From NCBI GenBank assembly GCA_963743875.1, contig CAVURM010000001.1, positions 620,001-684,000 of the forward strand: DNA of 64,000 nucleotides. The letters are read 5' to 3'. Below the pieces are notes generated by a model. The model was not told the DNA's origin, ran no database searches, and saw only the letters and a program-made list of their open reading frames with translations. A program made the translations under genes and the position numbers. Numbering within the stretch: position 1 is the first letter of the stretch; each line of letters begins with the position of its first letter. The stretch is from RHKX01 sp963743875. GTDB lineage: Bacteria; Actinomycetota; Thermoleophilia; Solirubrobacterales; 70-9. This document shows, piece after piece, positions 36,214 to 43,895 of this stretch.

Positions 36214-37182
36214 TCAGACCAACAGCTCGCCGTCGCGGACGATCTCGGTTCCGTCGACGGAGACGACGGGACGCATCACGACACAGTCGAGATGAACCGG
36301 TACCTGAATCCTGCCCCCGATCGCGGCCGATGCGCCGAAGGCGACGTGAACGGTCCCGAGCAGCTTCTCGTCCTCGAGCACGTTGCCGGTCAGCTCGGCC
36401 ATCTCATTGGTTCCGACGCCGAGCTCGGCGATCGTCCGGCCCTCCTCGCCGTGGGCGGTCAGCAGCTCGATCAACGCCGCGCCCTCGATCCCGCTGGCGT
36501 CGGTCAACAACCCGCCTTCGATCGTCAGCGTCACCGGAGTCGCGGGAATCCCGACTCCCGCGATCGTGCCGTCGACGACCAGGGTGCCGTCACACGCACG
36601 GTCGTCGGGGGAGATGAAACCCTCCCCGCAGGGCAGGTTCCCGAATGCTGACCTGGCGGTCAGCTCACCGGCGTCCGGAATCGCCGTCCGGCCCTCGAGG
36701 CCGAGCCTGAGGTCGCTGCCGTTGGCGCAGGTGATTCGGGCCTCGGCACCGGCGTCGAGGATGTCGGCGATCGCGTGGCCGCGGCGCCGCAACTCCCCCA
36801 TGTCGGCGCTCATGACCCGTGCGAGCATCTCCTCTGTGACGCCGGGAAGGGTCGCGATCCGCGCTCCGGCCTCAGAGGCGGCCTTGCGGGATGCGGTGTG
36901 GGAGAGCGACTGGACGGTCGGGGCCAGGACGACGTCGGCGGCCCTCATCGCCGCCGCCACCGTCGCGGGCGGCTCGGCGGCGTGCGAGTCGCGCTCGGCC
37001 ATCAGCGCCAGGACCGCGTCGGCGCCGGCCCGGCCGGCCTCGCCGCGCAGGCGCTCACCGAGGCCGAGCGTCGCCGGGTTGCAGATCACAAGAACCTGCT
37101 CGCCCTCGCTGACCCCGAGGCAATCGTTGACCACGGCCGAGACGGCGCGCTCGAGATCGCTTCGCTGGCTGCCGAGGCTCAC
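36214..37182 (-). CDS. M29-like (leucyl) aminopeptidase
   Basis: 322 aa. N-terminal half: VNDCLGVSEGEQVLVICNP, like the thermophilic aminopeptidase family. C-terminal metal region: FGNLPCGEGFISP, IAELGVGTNEMAELTGNVLE, EDEKLLGTVHVAFG and VPVHLDCVVMRP, which hold the usual Glu, His and Asp ligands. Length is slightly below classic M29 enzymes (about 370-410). It probably trims N-terminal residues in the cytosol. It is 13 bp upstream of ftcD, suggesting co-transcription in amino-acid recycling. Confidence 0.85.
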   Translation of the reverse strand: MSLGSQRSDLERAVSAVVNDCLGVSEGEQVLVICNPATLGLGERLRGEAGRAGADAVLALMAERDSHAAEPPATVAAAMRAADVVLAPTVQSLSHTASRKAASEAGARIATLPGVTEEMLARVMSADMGELRRRGHAIADILDAGAEARITCANGSDLRLGLEGRTAIPDAGELTARSAFGNLPCGEGFISPDDRACDGTLVVDGTIAGVGIPATPVTLTIEGGLLTDASGIEGAALIELLTAHGEEGRTIAELGVGTNEMAELTGNVLEDEKLLGTVHVAFGASAAIGGRIQVPVHLDCVVMRPVVSVDGTEIVRDGELLV

Positions 37183-37229
37183 CCTTCCGACCCTAACAAG
37201 GTGGGGGGCCCGCCCGACCCGGTCCTCGG

Positions 37230-38426
37230 CTACTCGCTCGTCCCGGTCGACTCCTGCCCGACGCCGACCGGCGGCAGCGTGGAGCTGAGCTCCTCGGAGA
37301 CGATCAGGATGACCAACACCGCCAGCACAAGCGCGGCGACCACCAGCGCCGACGAACCGGCGAAGACGACCCCGATCCCCACGCAGGCAGCCGCGGCGAC
37401 CGTCCGCTTGGCGCTGATCGATCCGACTGCCCGAAACCTGACCAGCGAGAGGGCCACCAGGTAGAGGGCCGGCCCACCGACCAGAGCGATCATCTCGTTC
37501 GTCGACAGTGCGTCTCCCGGATGCTCGATCAACAGCTCGTCGCCGACCGCCGCGACGATGATCGCCGCGATCACGACCACATGCATGTAGGTGTAGATGT
37601 CACGAGCCAGCTGGGTGCGTTTCTCGGTGTCGGCCAGGTGTCCCGCCATCCGGTCGGCGGCGCGATTGAAGTAGAGCCACCAGAGCGCGGCGCTACCGAG
37701 GAACGCAACGACGAGCGCCATGATCGTCTCGGTGTTCGGGTCCAGTTCCGATGCGGTGGCACCAGTGATCACGATTGATTCGCCGAGGGCGATGATCACG
37801 AACAGCTGAAAGCGTTCGGCGAAATGCTCGCTCGCGACGGTCCACGCCTCCGGCCTCAGCCGCTCCATCCAGGGCACGCGATAGACGAGGAGCGGCGCCG
37901 AGTAGTCGATCATCAAGCCTGCCAGCCAGAGCAGCGTTCTCGCGGTGCCCTCGTCGGCAAGCGCGCCGCCGAGCCAGAAGATCCCCGAGAAACAGAACCA
38001 GACCAGGATGTGGCTCGAGCGCGCCCGCTCGTTGGATCCCGACGTTCCCGATGCGAAGGTGAGGAACGATTGTCTGCCGATGTGGATCGCCACGTACGCG
38101 CCGGCGAACAGCAGCGCCCGGTCCTCCCAGGCGTAGGGGATGGCGATCGACATCAGCAGGCTGCCGAGCATCACCGCAACTACCAGGAGCCGGACGGGCG
38201 GGGCGCCGGTATCGAGCTCGTTCGTGGCCCATGTCGTGTAGTTCCACGACCACCAGACGGCGAGCAGGACGACCGCTGACTGCCCGGCCCCCGACCAGCT
38301 CAGGTGATCGAGCAGGAAGTGCGAGACCTGGGTGATCGCGAAGACGAAGACGAGGTCGTAGAAGAGCTCGAGCATCGACGCTCGCGAACGCCCATCAGCG
38401 GTTTCCTGGCGACTGAAGCGCGGCAT
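37230..38426 (-). CDS. Low-temperature requirement protein A (LtrA) family membrane protein
   Basis: 398 aa from the ATG at 38426 (MPRFSRQETADG). A longer start at 38486 overlaps the divergent gene's ATG. About twelve hydrophobic helices are visible. The family signature SMLELFYDLVFVFAITQVSH is at the start, followed by WWSWNYTTWATNELD and HFAERFQLFVIIALGESIVI. Its biochemical role is unknown. It is divergent from the DHFR-like gene with a very short intergenic space. Confidence 0.93.
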   Translation of the reverse strand: MPRFSRQETADGRSRASMLELFYDLVFVFAITQVSHFLLDHLSWSGAGQSAVVLLAVWWSWNYTTWATNELDTGAPPVRLLVVAVMLGSLLMSIAIPYAWEDRALLFAGAYVAIHIGRQSFLTFASGTSGSNERARSSHILVWFCFSGIFWLGGALADEGTARTLLWLAGLMIDYSAPLLVYRVPWMERLRPEAWTVASEHFAERFQLFVIIALGESIVITGATASELDPNTETIMALVVAFLGSAALWWLYFNRAADRMAGHLADTEKRTQLARDIYTYMHVVVIAAIIVAAVGDELLIEHPGDALSTNEMIALVGGPALYLVALSLVRFRAVGSISAKRTVAAAACVGIGVVFAGSSALVVAALVLAVLVILIVSEELSSTLPPVGVGQESTGTSE

Positions 38427-38484
38427 CTGGCCAGCGCAAGCTACCTTCAGCGGCGACTGGGTGATGCGCGGTAGCTTCTCTGCC

Positions 38485-39051
38485 ATGGATCACGCTTCAC
38501 CCCAGCGGACCGTCTACTACGCGGCCATGAGCCTCGACGGCTACATCGCCGAGCCCGAGGAGAGGCTCGAATGGCTGACCGCCTTCGAGGGACCGGGATA
38601 CGACGGCGAGGTGGCAGGTTCCGTCGAGGATGCCTATCCCGCGTTCATGGAGGGGATCGGCGCCCTCGTGATGGGGTCGAAGACCTACGATTTCCTACTC
38701 GGTGAGACCTGGCCCTACGCCGACATGCCCGCCTGGGTGTTCACCCACCGGCCGCTGCCGCTGATCGATGGCGCCGGCGGCCTCCGGTTCACGGCCGGCT
38801 CGGTCGCCGAGCCGCATCCGGAGATGCTCGCCGCGGCCAGTGGCAAGGACCTGTGGGTCGTCGGCGGTGGCGACATCGCCTCCCAGTACGTCGATGCCGG
38901 GTTGCTCGACCTGGTCCGGGTGACCGTGGTCCCGGTCGTCCTCGGCGCCGGGCTGCCGCTGTTCGCCTCGGCGGTACCGCCGATGAAGCTCCTCCACACG
39001 ACCCCGTTCGACAACGGCATGGTCGAGTTGAGCTACGAGGTCGTGCACTGA
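38485..39051 (+). CDS. Dihydrofolate-reductase-like (RibD C-terminal domain) protein
   Basis: 188 aa from the ATG at 38485. It has VYYAAMSLDGYIAEP at the start, LVMGSKTYDFLLGETWPY, WVFTHRPLP and LWVVGGGDIASQYVDAGLLD, the conserved NADPH-site motifs of RibD-C/YyaP-like reductases. The true substrate is unknown. Its ATG and the longest LtrA start share the palindrome CCATGG. It converges with the deacetylase-like gene across a hairpin at 39080-39110. Confidence 0.9.
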   Translation: MDHASPQRTVYYAAMSLDGYIAEPEERLEWLTAFEGPGYDGEVAGSVEDAYPAFMEGIGALVMGSKTYDFLLGETWPYADMPAWVFTHRPLPLIDGAGGLRFTAGSVAEPHPEMLAAASGKDLWVVGGGDIASQYVDAGLLDLVRVTVVPVVLGAGLPLFASAVPPMKLLHTTPFDNGMVELSYEVVH

Positions 39052-39079
39052 GAGGCGAGTCGATCGATCGGTAGTGCGA

Positions 39080-39110
39080 TCGTGTCCTCCCAGGGGACCC
39101 AATGACACGA
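39080..39110. terminator. Bidirectional hairpin between convergent genes
   Basis: TCGTGTC (39080-39086) and GACACGA (39104-39110) pair around a CCTCCCAGGGGACC core. It lies between the DHFR-like stop (39051) and the deacetylase-like stop (39115), and may serve both. Confidence 0.5.
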
Positions 39111-39114
39111 CCGA

Positions 39115-40206
39115 TCAGTCGAGGCCGGCCTCGATCGCCTCGACGGACCGCCGCTCGAAATCACGAAGCCCCCGCGGCACGTCCAGCTCGAGCGGATCCT
39201 CGGCGAACGAGGGATCGAGCCTCGCCAGCGCCTCGATGATCGCGAGGTTGCAGAACGGCAGGTGCTCGAGGCTGTAGCCGCCCTCGAGCGCGACCACGAG
39301 GCGATCGCCGCAGAGCTCGGCGGCCAGGTCCATGGCCCGGACCGTCAGCCCGCGAAAACCCTCCGTGGTGACGCTCATCCGCCCGAGCGGATCCGCCGCC
39401 GCCGGGTCCTGTCCGGCCGAGAGGATCAGCAGATCCGGATCGAAGCCGCGCACCGCGGGCTCGACGATCCGCTCGAACGCGAACCCGTAGCCCTCGTCGC
39501 CGGTTCCAGCCGAGAGCGGGATATTGATCGTCGCCCCGACCCCCTCCCCCGCCCCCTGCCGATCGACCCCACCGGCCCCGACCGGGTAGAGGTCGTCCTG
39601 GTGCAGCGAGACGAACAGCACCGACGGGTCGTCGTAGAAGATCGCCTCGGTTCCGTTGCCGTGATGGACGTCCCAGTCGATGATCGCGACCCGCTCGACG
39701 TCGCCGCGGAGCTGGGCGTGCCGAGCCGCGATCGCCACGTTGTTGAACAGGCAGAAGCCCATCGGCTCGGTGGCCGTCGCATGGTGGCCCGGCGGCCGAA
39801 CCAACGCGAAGCCGTTGTCCGCCCGGCCGCCCAGCACCGCATCGGTCACCGCGATCAGGTTGCCCGCCGCCAGCAGCGCCGGCTCCCAGGAGTCCGGGCC
39901 GATGCGCGCCTCGGGACCGACCCAGGCGTGCTCACCGCGGGCGCAGGCGGCTTCGATTCCCTCGATCATCGCCGCGACGTGGACAAGCTCGAGCTCTTCC
40001 CGGGTCGCCGCCCTGGAGTCGAGCCGCGGAAGCCGATCGAGCACCCCGGCCTGTTCGAGCACCGACATCGTCCGGGAGAGGCGCTCGGGCCGTTCGAAGT
40101 GGGGCACCTCGAGCCACGAAGCGGCGCGTTCGTCGAGGATCATCGACCCGTTGCGGTGGGCAAGGCACCGCTCGTCGTATGCGTAGGCGGTCGCCACGAA
40201 GCCCAT
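39115..40206 (-). CDS. Histone-deacetylase-family amidohydrolase
   Basis: 363 aa from the Met at 40206 (MGFVATAYAYDERCLAHR); an in-frame ATG eight codons earlier is possible. It shows RPPGHHA, GFCLFNNVAIAARHA, the metal motif DWDVHHGNGT and LILSAGQDPAAADPLG. The usual second metal Asp appears in GQDPAAADPLG, where family members often have GFDAHxxDPL, a slight deviation. The catalytic HH pair is present. These bacterial enzymes deacylate polyamines or similar amides. The gene's 5' side abuts the first tRNA-Met fragment. Confidence 0.92.
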   Translation of the reverse strand: MGFVATAYAYDERCLAHRNGSMILDERAASWLEVPHFERPERLSRTMSVLEQAGVLDRLPRLDSRAATREELELVHVAAMIEGIEAACARGEHAWVGPEARIGPDSWEPALLAAGNLIAVTDAVLGGRADNGFALVRPPGHHATATEPMGFCLFNNVAIAARHAQLRGDVERVAIIDWDVHHGNGTEAIFYDDPSVLFVSLHQDDLYPVGAGGVDRQGAGEGVGATINIPLSAGTGDEGYGFAFERIVEPAVRGFDPDLLILSAGQDPAAADPLGRMSVTTEGFRGLTVRAMDLAAELCGDRLVVALEGGYSLEHLPFCNLAIIEALARLDPSFAEDPLELDVPRGLRDFERRSVEAIEAGLD

Positions 40207-40243
40207 TCTCCGACGGCTACCGGATACCATCCTGCGCCACCCC

Positions 40244-40282
40244 GCCGGAGTAGCTCAGTCGGTTAGAGCAGCGGAATCATAA
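40244..40282 (+). repeat. Displaced 5' half of tRNA-Met (copy 1)
   Basis: 39 nt identical to positions 1-39 of the intact tRNA at 43633, from the acceptor stem through the anticodon loop. The sequence then diverges (AGTGG instead of TCCGC). No 3' half follows, so it is not a functional tRNA. It is the leftmost attachment-site remnant. Confidence 0.92.
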
Positions 40283-40356
40283 AGTGGTCATCCCGCTTCC
40301 CGGTAGGTCCCGGCTGCTCATGAAATAGCGGTTTTCGGACCCTCGCCGATCCTCAG

Positions 40357-40399
40357 ATTCACGGGTATTCACGGGTGTTCCGTTGTCCATTCGTTGTCC
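40357..40399 (+). repeat. Left arm repeats of element 1
   Basis: Two tandem ATTCACGGGT 10-mers (40357-40376) followed by GTTGTCC at 40382 and 40393. The second pair recurs near the right end at 41457 and 41469 in the same orientation. Confidence 0.65.
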
Positions 40400-40425
40400 C
40401 GTGGCAGCCAAGGGTTGCCCAGGGT

Positions 40426-40596
40426 CTACTCCGCTACGGCCTCTTCGGACTCAAGCTGCTTCAAGGTCTGATTCGTCGCGGTTTTCCATTCGATCAGGCC
40501 ATTGGCCGAGCGTCCGAGTAGGAGCGCTGCGGCGAGCGACGGTGAGCTAAACACGTAGTCCTGAGTAAGGGTAAGCGTGGCAGTCCCCTGGACCAC
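40426..40596 (-). pseudogene. DUF4357 domain remnant
   Basis: 56 codons from a GTG at 40596. The sequence QDYVFSSPSLAAALLLGRSA followed by NGLIEWKT is the DUF4357 pattern usually found at the C-terminus of GIY-YIG or restriction-like endonuclease proteins. An in-frame stop lies just upstream of the GTG, and the rest of any host gene is missing. It looks like the tail of a lost nuclease gene within element 1. Confidence 0.65.
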
Positions 40597-40770
40597 CCGG
40601 CCAAAGGGGCGAGCTCAGCCGCTCGCTACCAGTTCATGCCCAACTTCGTAGCTGAGTGTGAGGTGAGCGGTGCCTGATCGCCCAAAGGCGAAGCGAGCAG
40701 CCCACGACCAATGTGAAGAAGGCGACCGCTTCGGTAAGCGCGAACCCGAGTCAGTGGATGTTCTGAGGCT

Positions 40771-41184
40771 TTACTGATGAACGGAGAAGCGATATTTCTC
40801 GGCGCCAGGACCGCCGTTGTGCAACCGCACCACGCCCGTGGCGCCTGCCCAGCGGTGGTTGCCGCCGACGATGTTGATCTGGGAGTCGCCGGCGCCGAAG
40901 TTGCCCCTGACCTCGAGGACTCCGCCGCCGACCGCGAAGACTCCTCTCGCATGGACCTGGCCGTGCGACAGGGGCGAGAACTTGATGACCGCGTGCCCGA
41001 TCCGCGCACTTCGGTTGCCCGGAGGCGTCAACTTCGAGCGGACGATCACACCGTTGCCGGACTTGATGGACGCCTGCGTTAGGCCCACCGCTTTGAACTT
41101 CGTGTCGGCGGAGGCCGTTGCACCCGATGCAAGCGATACGAGGATCACCGCAGAGGCGGCCAGGACAGGGACGATTTTTCGCAC
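40771..41184 (-). CDS. Exported allene-oxide-cyclase/dirigent-like barrel protein
   Basis: 137 aa. A signal peptide (MRKIVPVLAASAVILVSLASGATASA) is followed by a beta-barrel pattern with GQVHARGVFAVGGGVLEVRG and INIVGGNHRWAGATGVVRLH, the strand repeat typical of the AOC/dirigent-like barrel. There are no cysteines in the mature part. It is the only full gene inside element 1. Codon use is high-GC like its neighbours, so recent import from a distant source is not indicated. Function unknown. Confidence 0.7.
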   Translation of the reverse strand: MRKIVPVLAASAVILVSLASGATASADTKFKAVGLTQASIKSGNGVIVRSKLTPPGNRSARIGHAVIKFSPLSHGQVHARGVFAVGGGVLEVRGNFGAGDSQINIVGGNHRWAGATGVVRLHNGGPGAEKYRFSVHQ

Positions 41185-41456
41185 AAGATGCCTCCCGAGA
41201 TCAGACTACGACTCCGCCCACCCTACCCGACAGATTGTCATCCGAGGCATACCTGAGGCCGAACCGGCTCATTCCTCCAACTGCCGTCAGTCCAGCGCTG
41301 AGGACACGGTTGTTCCGGCCGACCTTAGGCACGGAGCCATCACGGCCCTCCGGCCAGCGGGCGCACGATCTGCCAAACGACAGATTCAAGCGCAGGAGTA
41401 TCGCTTTGGACGAGAAGCGGCGTCAACCAGCCTGGGTGCCTTTCGTTTCTCGCCAC

Positions 41457-41475
41457 ATTGTCCGAACCGTTGTCC
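41457..41475 (+). repeat. Right arm repeats of element 1
   Basis: ATTGTCC (41457-41463) and GTTGTCC (41469-41475), ending 75 bp before tRNA copy 2. They match the left pair at 40382/40393. Confidence 0.6.
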
Positions 41476-41550
41476 AGCCAGGCCGGGGGCGGCCCGATCC
41501 GCCCGTGATCTCACGGCATCCCGCACGGCCACGAACATTCCCGCCTCCCC

Positions 41551-41592
41551 GCCCGAGTAGCTCAGTCGGTTAGAGCAGCGGAATCATAATCC
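41551..41592 (+). repeat. Displaced 5' half of tRNA-Met (copy 2)
   Basis: 42 nt matching the intact tRNA through the first anticodon-stem bases on the 3' side, with one mismatch in the acceptor stem (GCCCGAG for GCCGGAG). No 3' half follows. It is the junction between elements 1 and 2. Confidence 0.92.
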
Positions 41593-41696
41593 CGTCGGAC
41601 GTTCCGTCCTAGTCCATCTGAGTCCGGTAATCGGCTCCGGCAAGGGAGATCCGCTCGATCGGTTCCGGGCGAGTACGGTCACTTACGGCTCCGCCC

Positions 41697-41715
41697 GTTC
41701 GCACCCTGTTCGCAC
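41697..41715 (+). repeat. Left arm repeats of element 2
   Basis: GTTCGCAC at 41697-41704 and 41708-41715, spaced by one helical turn; the same pair recurs at 43560/43571. Confidence 0.68.
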
Positions 41716-41799
41716 ACCGCACGGCCCGAGCTTGTTCTCTTGGCGGTCGAGGGTCCGCTACCCACGCCTGATTCGCAAGTAGGGATGCTGACCTACGGA

Positions 41800-42543
41800 C
41801 ATCCGTTGCTGCCGGAAGGTGCGCAACGGAAGGTGATGCCGTCGAGCGACACCCAAGACTCGGCATCGACCCAGTCGGCTGCGACGGTGCAGGCGAAAGG
41901 CTCGAAGCATCGCCACGCCGGTCGTGTCCACATCGACTCGTGCGAACGCGCCCAGATGGCGTTGCTGACGTGAACAGCGACCTCCCAGCGGGACGGTACC
42001 CGGGCGGCAGGGTCGGTGATCACTCTTGTCTTCCGCGCGCTGTGCACACGAAGTTCCCGCAATTGTCGGTGCCGTCGGTCCGCGTAGACGAATCCCTGCA
42101 GGTGCACGAGGCCGTCGCGGTCGCGGAAGTAGGCGGCGTCGTTGAACCCGCTGCGCGTAGCTCACGCCAGTAGCAATACGGCAGTTGACGGCCTCGGAGA
42201 GTTGTTCAACGTCGCCGTGGTGAACGGATCCGAGCCCTTCAACTGGAAACGCGGTCGAGTCCTTGTTGTCGAGCTTGTCCGCATTGGCGGCGCTCGTGGC
42301 CGAATCGGCGTTGGTGGCGCTGGGTACCTTGCCGAGCGATCCCTCGTTGATATCGGTGCCAGTGATGCCGTTGTCGGCAACATCGACGCTCTTGACCTGC
42401 CCGTCCTTGATCTGCTTAGAGCCGACGCTGTTCTTGGCGAGGTTCTTAGCCGCGTATGCGCCGCCCATGCCCAGGATCAAGAACAGGCACAGCGTCGATA
42501 CGACGTTGGCATACGACAAGCGATCTACCAGCCTCTTCGTCAT
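41800..42543 (-). CDS. Exported Solirubrobacter-type repeat protein, frameshifted as given
   Basis: About 245 aa. The N-terminus MTKRLVDRLSYANVVSTLCL with one membrane helix is followed by short repeats of the SVGSKQIKDGQVKSVDVADN type (residues 35-75), which pack like a small beta-helix. The C-terminal domain is broken near 42130 and again near 42000; it ends VSLDGITFRCAPSGSNG, parallel to SLDGISFRPDE in the next gene. The pair are clear paralogues in tandem, 8 bp apart. As given the gene is not functional; whether this is decay or base error cannot be told, and the exact 3' end is approximate. Confidence 0.65.
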
Positions 42544-42551
42544 CGGATCTC

Positions 42552-43340
42552 CTACTCGTCCGGTCGGAAACTGATCCCGTCGAGCGAGACGAATTCGCCA
42601 AAAGCGCTACAGCCGGGATTGGTCTGTCCGCAGTCTACGATCAGACTCACCAAGCCGTTGGGGCTAACGTCGATCCGCCCCACGTTCACCTCGCGGTCTT
42701 GCGTTTTCCCATTTGTCGTGAACAGCCTGGCGCTGTCGGGCCTGTACCCGGGCGGCAACCGGAAGATCCACGGGTTGATTGGATTCTGCGAAAGAACCCA
42801 GGAGAGGGTCGTAATCGTGCCTCGCAAATGGACAGTCCCCATCTGGTCTTTATAGAAGGCGGCTGTCGCATAACCGCCGCCGAGGTTGTTCCAATAGTTC
42901 ACGCCGCAAAAGACGGCCGTATTGGCCGGGTCGGCGCAGGGGTCGCTGCCCGAGGGTCCCCCAATCTCATGCCAAGGCTCGGGCGGCGCGATGTCCTGGG
43001 CCTGCACCGATCCGTCGCCGATCTGCTGCGACCTCACGGCACTTGGGGCGATATTCGGTGTGGCTACCGCGCCTCCGGCGATCTTGGACCCCGTGACCGA
43101 GCCGTCGCCGATCTGCGAGGGACCGACAGCATTGGCCGCGATCTTGGCCGTCGTCACCGAGCCGTCAGCGAGTTCGGCGTTCTTTACGGCGTTCGCCTTG
43201 ATCTGCTTGGAGCCAACGCTGTCCGCCGGGACCTTGATAGCCGCATAGCTCGCGCCCCCGAGAGCGACGAACAGCGCAAGCGTGGCGACCACATTCGCAT
43301 ACGACAACCGGTCAATCAGCCTCTTGGTCATTGCGGTCAA
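42552..43340 (-). CDS. Exported Solirubrobacter-type repeat protein, intact paralogue
   Basis: 262 aa. MTKRLIDRLSYANVVATLAL with a helix up to about residue 34 serves as membrane anchor or signal. Residues 38-120 hold repeated SxQI(G/K)DGSV-like units (NAELADGSVTTAKIAANAVG, PSQIGDGSVTGSKIAGGAVA). A globular domain follows with two Cys (DPCADPANTAVFCGVNYW; later VDCGQTNPGCSAFGEF) and ends SLDGISFRPDE. Many such paralogues are typical of Thermoleophilia and their role is unknown; the repeats suggest a surface stalk. A later Met (codon 4) is the likely start by comparison with its paralogue. Confidence 0.78.
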   Translation of the reverse strand: MTAMTKRLIDRLSYANVVATLALFVALGGASYAAIKVPADSVGSKQIKANAVKNAELADGSVTTAKIAANAVGPSQIGDGSVTGSKIAGGAVATPNIAPSAVRSQQIGDGSVQAQDIAPPEPWHEIGGPSGSDPCADPANTAVFCGVNYWNNLGGGYATAAFYKDQMGTVHLRGTITTLSWVLSQNPINPWIFRLPPGYRPDSARLFTTNGKTQDREVNVGRIDVSPNGLVSLIVDCGQTNPGCSAFGEFVSLDGISFRPDE

Positions 43341-43559
43341 ATCTCACTTCCGGCAATGCGGTAGGGGACGTTGCATTCTGTCTATTGAACGCCGGAACCG
43401 GAGTCAAGCCTCAACCGGTGCTCGCTCACGGCCTGGTGAACATCCGACCCTGCCGCGAAACTGCCTCCGACGATCCGATCGCGTTCGATCTCGACGCGGA
43501 TGGAGGGCTGCGATCACGACCCCGCCGGTATCCTCGCGGCGACCGCGACCGTCTGAGGT

Positions 43560-43578
43560 GTTCGCACTTTGTTCGCAC
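43560..43578 (+). repeat. Right arm repeats of element 2
   Basis: GTTCGCAC at 43560-43567 and 43571-43578, the same spacing and orientation as the left pair. Confidence 0.68.
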
Positions 43579-43632
43579 CCGGCCGATCTTGGGGGCGAGC
43601 GAAACCCCGCAAATGGCTTGGACAAGCGGCCC

Positions 43633-43706
43633 GCCGGAGTAGCTCAGTCGGTTAGAGCAGCGGAATCATAATCCGCGTGTCGGGAGTTCGAGTCTCTCCT
43701 CCGGCA
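43633..43706 (+). tRNA. tRNA-Met (CAU)
   Basis: 74 nt, complete cloverleaf: acceptor GCCGGAG/CTCCGGC with discriminator A, D-arm GCTC...GAGC, anticodon stem GCGGA/TCCGC with loop ATCATAA (anticodon CAT), variable loop, and T-arm with TTCGAGT. CCA is not encoded. CAU could be elongator Met or, after lysidine modification, Ile; an initiator is unlikely because the acceptor is fully paired. Two displaced 5' halves upstream mark it as an integration target whose 5' half was supplied by the last element. Confidence 0.93.
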
Positions 43707-43895
43707 TCCTGTAGGTGAGCTGCCCTGCCCATAGCGGGTGCGGGGACTCGATCTCGGCACAGACTGGTGTCAACAGAGTGCGAACAGGCCCACACCTGCC
43801 GGGTCAGCGGACGGCAAGGGTCCAGCCGGCTCCCCGCGGCCACCCGAGCAGGCGAATCGCCCTCGTGGGCGCCGCCGCTCAGGTGCGGGTGTCGA
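43707..43895. other. Intergenic region after the tRNA
   Basis: No gene is visible. One GTGCGAAC (43779-43786), the inverted form of the element 2 arm octamer, lies 105 bp after the tRNA core, the same distance as the left arm in element 2 but in opposite orientation; it may be chance. Confidence 0.3.

Larger units (their letters stand above)
40244..41589. mobile_element. Putative integrated element 1 (about 1.3 kb) at the tRNA-Met site
   Basis: Bounded by tRNA 5'-half copies 1 and 2. Inside the left end are tandem 10-mers ATTCACGGGT (40357-40376) and paired GTTGTCC sites (40382-40388, 40393-40399), 11 bp apart. Inside the right end are paired (A/G)TTGTCC sites (41457-41463, 41469-41475). Such paired direct repeats on both sides of a core are what tyrosine-recombinase arm sites look like. 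Contents: a DUF4357 remnant and one exported protein. No integrase is present, so it is a remnant or a satellite mobilised in trans. Confidence 0.65.
41551..43674. mobile_element. Putative integrated element 2 (about 2.1 kb) at the tRNA-Met site
   Basis: Bounded by tRNA copy 2 and the intact tRNA. Paired GTTCGCAC octamers occur at 41697 and 41708 on the left and 43560 and 43571 on the right, each pair 11 bp apart and in the same orientation. The left pair starts 105 bp after the core; the right pair ends 54 bp before it. Cargo is two tandem paralogous exported proteins. No integrase, excisionase or replication gene is seen. Confidence 0.68.

Noticed and set aside
40244..41592. The tRNA 5' halves as functional split tRNA genes
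   Set aside because: No matching 3' halves are nearby, and an intact copy exists; displaced attachment sites explain them better.
40283..43632. An integrase or phage genes within the tRNA-bounded elements
   Set aside because: I searched all frames shown and by eye and found no tyrosine or serine recombinase motif.
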